Shown one piece after another: positions 61,164 to 64,000 of a DNA stretch of 64,000 nt. Numbering within the stretch: position 1 is the stretch's first letter; every line of letters starts with the position of its first letter. The DNA comes from Paraburkholderia acidicola (GTDB lineage: Bacteria; Pseudomonadota; Gammaproteobacteria; Burkholderiales; Burkholderiaceae): the NCBI RefSeq assembly GCF_002362315.1, contig NZ_MTZV01000002.1, positions 868,001 through 932,000 on the forward strand. The letters are read 5' to 3'. The translations under genes were made by a program, and so were the position numbers. The notes below the pieces were generated by a model that saw nothing but the letters and a program-made list of their open reading frames with translations, was not told where the DNA came from and did not search any database.

Positions 61164-61820
61164 CTACGCGCCAAGGCGCCACAGGAGGCTGAAGGTACGC
61201 ACGTCGTCCGGCGATGCACCGGCCTCGCGTGCCAGCGTTTCGGCCACCGCGCGAGTCGCCGCGGCATCGCTGCCTTCGACGAACACGATCGCATCGGCCG
61301 CTGCAAGCTGCGGTGTGCCGCCGGACGTCGCGAGCGGAGTGGAGAGTCGCGCATCGGTGCAGAACATCCGGATCGCGTGAATACTGGCTTGCTGCGCGCC
61401 GGCTTCGGCGTGCGCATGCCAGCGCGTTGAATCGGCGGCTTGCGGCGGCAGCACGAACAAGGCGAGCTGGCCGCCCTCGCCCGCGCCGGCTTCGAGCACC
61501 AGCTCGCCGACGCGCCGTTGCGTATTCGTCATGCGCGCAAAGTTGCGCAGCGACCAGTCCGTCTGCACGGTAAAAGCCTGCTTGTACGACGCGCTATCGA
61601 ACACACCGAGCGAGTCGGTCACATACAGCGCGAGATAGCGGCGCGCCTGACCGTCGTTGGCCAGAAAACGGCGTGCATGCCGAAAGCCCGGCAACCCAAC
61701 GCGCTCCTGCATGTGTTCGCGGTCGTACCAGGCGTTGAAGTCGGCGTCCACCAGCGGATCCGCTTCGGTATCGGTCCAGATGCAGAGCTGGCCGAACGGA
61801 GAGGACGGTTTGAGATTCAT
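61164..61820 (-). CDS. Dimeric alpha/beta-barrel-like protein of unknown function
   Basis: AGGAG lies eight bases before ATG 61820, which is preferred over an upstream TTG. The 218-residue protein begins MNLKPSSPFGQLCIWTD and contains the element FNAWYDREHMQERVGLPGFRHARRF, which resembles small dimeric ferredoxin-like barrel (DUF4286-like) proteins; a second diverged half follows after residue 110. Such proteins can be decarboxylases or isomerases of catabolic pathways. Its position before a permease and after a LysR gene suggests a role in the same pathway. Function is unknown. Confidence 0.7.
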   Translation of the reverse strand: MNLKPSSPFGQLCIWTDTEADPLVDADFNAWYDREHMQERVGLPGFRHARRFLANDGQARRYLALYVTDSLGVFDSASYKQAFTVQTDWSLRNFARMTNTQRRVGELVLEAGAGEGGQLALFVLPPQAADSTRWHAHAEAGAQQASIHAIRMFCTDARLSTPLATSGGTPQLAAADAIVFVEGSDAAATRAVAETLAREAGASPDDVRTFSLLWRLGA

Positions 61821-61924
61821 GGGCAACGCTCCTGCGCACTGAAAGAAATCGGTCAGTGCACAGTGTCGCCAGTACGCGCCACTTCAATCCAACAAGAAAA
61901 AAAATCCGCAGCGAACAGGTTTTC

Positions 61925-62950
61925 TTATGGCTTACGTTTGCGCGGCGCGGTCGCCGCCGGCGCCTTGGCGTTAGCCTTTCCTTGACGCGGTTTTGCTGCT
62001 GCGGCGCGTTTGCTTGCAGCACGCGGCGGGCGTGCCGCGGTCGCGGTGCCTACGAGCGCGGGCCCAAGCGCGTGTACGAACACCCTCGCCTGCTCGGCGG
62101 CCAGCTCGACGATACGGGCCGACAGCTCGCCGCCCTGCGCGCGATGCGTTGCGATAAGCGGCAGCGGCGCGAAGCCGCCGTCTACATCCAGCAGCTCCAG
62201 CACGCCTTCCGTCAGTTCGCGCTGGATGATCGCGGGCGGCAGCACGGCCACGCCGAAGCCGTCCGCGACGAGCCGGATCATCGCGGCCACCGAGCTGATG
62301 CAGTTGATCCGCGCGGGCCGCTCGACATCCGCGAACACACGCTCCAGCGCGGCATGCGGCCCGGAATGGCGCGAAAAGCTGAGCACCGGAAACTCGGCCA
62401 CGCGATCGAGATTGATCGTGTTGCCGGACAGCCCAAGCGTCGGACTCGCCACCCAGCGCAGCGGAAATTCGCACAGCGGATGATTGACGAACTCCGGCCC
62501 GGACAGCAGATCGGTCTGCAGGATCAGATCGACGGAATCGGTGCGCAGCAGTTGCTCGAGATGGATCGTCGTATCGCTCGTCACCTCGATCTCGAGACGC
62601 GGATAGCGATCGCGGACCACCCTCATCAGCGCGGGAAACCAGCTATGCACGATCGATTCGATCACGCCGATGCGGATCAACCCGGCATCGCCGCTCGCAT
62701 CGTCGACTTCGCGGCGCATCTCGTCGCCGAGTCGCACGATGCGCTCAGCGTAAGCGAGCAGCTTGCGGCCAGCGGGCGTGAGCGTCGCCGAGCGCGAGTT
62801 GCGGTCGAACAGACGCACATCGAAGCTGTCTTCAAGCGACGCAATGCGGCTCGATACGGCCGCCTGGGTCGTATGCAGTTTCTCCGCGGTGAGGCGGAAG
62901 TTTCGCAGTCGCGCCAGCCAGATGAAGGTCTCGAGGAAACGGATATTCAT
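61925..62950 (-). CDS. LysR-family transcriptional regulator
   Basis: ATG 62950 starts MNIRFLETFIWLARLRNFRLTAEKL, a standard LysR winged helix (TTQAAVSSRIASLEDSFDVRLFDRNS). The effector domain follows (GLIRIGVIESIVHSWFPALM, later AAMIRLVADGFGVAVLPP). The last 40 residues form an unusual Ala/Lys/Arg-rich tail with repeated AAAKPRQGKANAKAP-like sequence, as in histone-like proteins. It is transcribed in the same direction as the barrel protein and permease genes and probably controls them. It diverges from the exporter at 63128. Confidence 0.92.
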   Translation of the reverse strand: MNIRFLETFIWLARLRNFRLTAEKLHTTQAAVSSRIASLEDSFDVRLFDRNSRSATLTPAGRKLLAYAERIVRLGDEMRREVDDASGDAGLIRIGVIESIVHSWFPALMRVVRDRYPRLEIEVTSDTTIHLEQLLRTDSVDLILQTDLLSGPEFVNHPLCEFPLRWVASPTLGLSGNTINLDRVAEFPVLSFSRHSGPHAALERVFADVERPARINCISSVAAMIRLVADGFGVAVLPPAIIQRELTEGVLELLDVDGGFAPLPLIATHRAQGGELSARIVELAAEQARVFVHALGPALVGTATAARPPRAASKRAAAAKPRQGKANAKAPAATAPRKRKP

Positions 62951-63127
62951 GGTGTGGGCCAACGGACAGAGGCAGGAAAGCTTGCATGGTAGCGCGCCGC
63001 ATTGAACCGTAACGAAGCAGGACTTGGGCTATCCCACCCTTTTCCCTAGAATGTGGCCTACCCGGTCCACCAGGTTCAACCGCAGCGCTGTGTCGCAGCC
63101 GCGCGTCCCACACGCTCCCAGGCCCTC

Positions 63128-64000
63128 ATGTCCACGCCATCGACCGCCGCCTCGCCGTCCCCTCGCATGCTCACCGTGATGCTGTGGCTCGTCGCCACCG
63201 GCTTCTTCATGCAGACGCTCGACTCGACGATCGTCAACACCGCGCTGCCCGCGATGGCGACGAGTCTCGGCGAGCTGCCGCTGCGGATGCAATCGGTGGT
63301 GATCGCGTATTCGCTGACGATGGCGGTGATGATCCCGGTATCGGGCTGGCTCGCGGACCGCTTCGGCACGCGGCGCGTGTTCTTCAGCGCGATCCTCGTG
63401 TTCACGATCGGCTCGCTGCTGTGCGCGAACGCGCATACGCTGACACAGCTGGTGCTCTGGCGCATCGTGCAAGGCGTGGGTGGCGCGATGCTGCTGCCGG
63501 TCGGCCGGCTCGCGGTGCTGCGCACCTTTCCCGCCGAGCGCTATCTGCCCGCGCTGTCGTTCGTCGCGATTCCGGGCCTGGTCGGGCCGCTGATCGGACC
63601 GACGCTCGGCGGCTGGCTCGTCAAGATCGCGTCGTGGCACTGGATCTTCCTGATCAACGTGCCGGTCGGGCTGATCGGTTGCATCGCGACGTTCATCTTC
63701 ATGCCGGACAGCCGCAATCCGGATACCGCACCCTTCGACATGAAGGGCTATCTGCTGCTGGTCATCGGCATGGTGGCGATTTCGTTTGCGCTCGACGGGC
63801 GCACCGAACTCGGCATTCAACACGCCGCCGTACTGGTGCTGCTGATTCTCAGCCTCGCGGCCTTCGTCGCCTACGGGCTGCATGCGGTGCGCGCACCGCA
63901 GCCGATTTTCTCACTCGATCTGTTCAGGATTCACACGTTCAGCGTCGGCCTGCTCGGCAACCTGTTTGCGCGGATCGGCAGTGGCGCGATGCCGTATCTG
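63128..64000 (+). CDS. DHA2-family MFS exporter (MdtD/EmrB-like), N-terminal part
   Basis: The frame opens with ATG 63128 and runs off the right edge, giving 291 residues. TLDSTIVNTALPAMATSL is the DHA2-family motif of helix 1, GWLADRFGTRRVFF is motif A, and GAMLLPVGRLAVLRTF follows with VGPLIGPTLGGWLV (motif C). It pumps drugs or metabolites out with protons. It diverges from the LysR gene by about 177 bp. The C-terminal part lies outside. Confidence 0.88.
   Translation, partial: MSTPSTAASPSPRMLTVMLWLVATGFFMQTLDSTIVNTALPAMATSLGELPLRMQSVVIAYSLTMAVMIPVSGWLADRFGTRRVFFSAILVFTIGSLLCANAHTLTQLVLWRIVQGVGGAMLLPVGRLAVLRTFPAERYLPALSFVAIPGLVGPLIGPTLGGWLVKIASWHWIFLINVPVGLIGCIATFIFMPDSRNPDTAPFDMKGYLLLVIGMVAISFALDGRTELGIQHAAVLVLLILSLAAFVAYGLHAVRAPQPIFSLDLFRIHTFSVGLLGNLFARIGSGAMPYL

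Overview
The window is a GC-rich chromosomal segment that fits a Burkholderiales betaproteobacterium, most likely Burkholderia or Paraburkholderia. This is inferred from codon use, the gene families and familiar neighbourhoods: rpmB-rpmG-radC-fkpB-ispH, purN-ribF-ileS-lspA-coaBC-dut, clpS-clpA-cspA, and a lone second fusA. Most of it is ordinary core genome. I saw no rRNA, tRNA, CRISPR array, prophage or insertion sequence.

Layout. 1-761: partial MFS exporter. 866-6666: a MocR regulator diverging from an enolase-superfamily enzyme and a three-gene quaternary-amine (betaine-type) ABC transporter. 6837-12137: an RsuA-type pseudouridine synthase, a small membrane protein, an NAD-binding epimerase-like protein, a ferredoxin-reductase-like oxidoreductase, ArgD-like aminotransferase and a YpeA-like acetyltransferase. 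12232-16681: a minus-strand branched-chain amino acid ABC operon (livHMGF) headed by a collapsed binding-protein gene. 17238-24464: ispH, fkpB, radC, rpmB, rpmG, nadB, nadA and a fatty acid desaturase. 24644-37805: an MscS channel, an RsmB-type methyltransferase, purN, ribF, ileS, lspA, coaBC, an LLM oxidoreductase, dut and clpA. 37802-49013: clpS, cspA, a two-gene copper-handling unit, an exported phosphatase-family protein, icd, rluE, a Lys/Ala-rich exported peptide, a DUF192 protein and fusA2.

49218-64000 is more accessory: a His-rich cupin beside a NiCoT nickel/cobalt permease, a shattered peptide-ABC ATPase gene, an exported poly-glycine protein beside a Rap1a/Tai-like protein, an aldo/keto reductase, a GntR/UTRA regulator, a CaiB-type CoA-transferase diverging from a citrate synthase fused to a MerR-type DNA-binding domain, a second MocR regulator diverging from a DUF2917 protein, and an MHS permease/barrel protein/LysR group. 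A partial DHA2 exporter closes the window.

The best candidates for undescribed biology are (1) the HTH-citrate synthase with a three-half-site operator next to the CoA-transferase, (2) the MocR / enolase-superfamily / quaternary-amine transporter locus, (3) the poly-Gly plus Rap1a/Tai pair, and (4) the His-rich cupin with the nickel permease. Two decayed transporter genes (LivJ/K-type and Dpp/Opp-type), a perfect palindrome between icd and rluE, and tandem repeats beside gene ends are also worth checking. All functional assignments rest on sequence motifs read by eye, with no database search.
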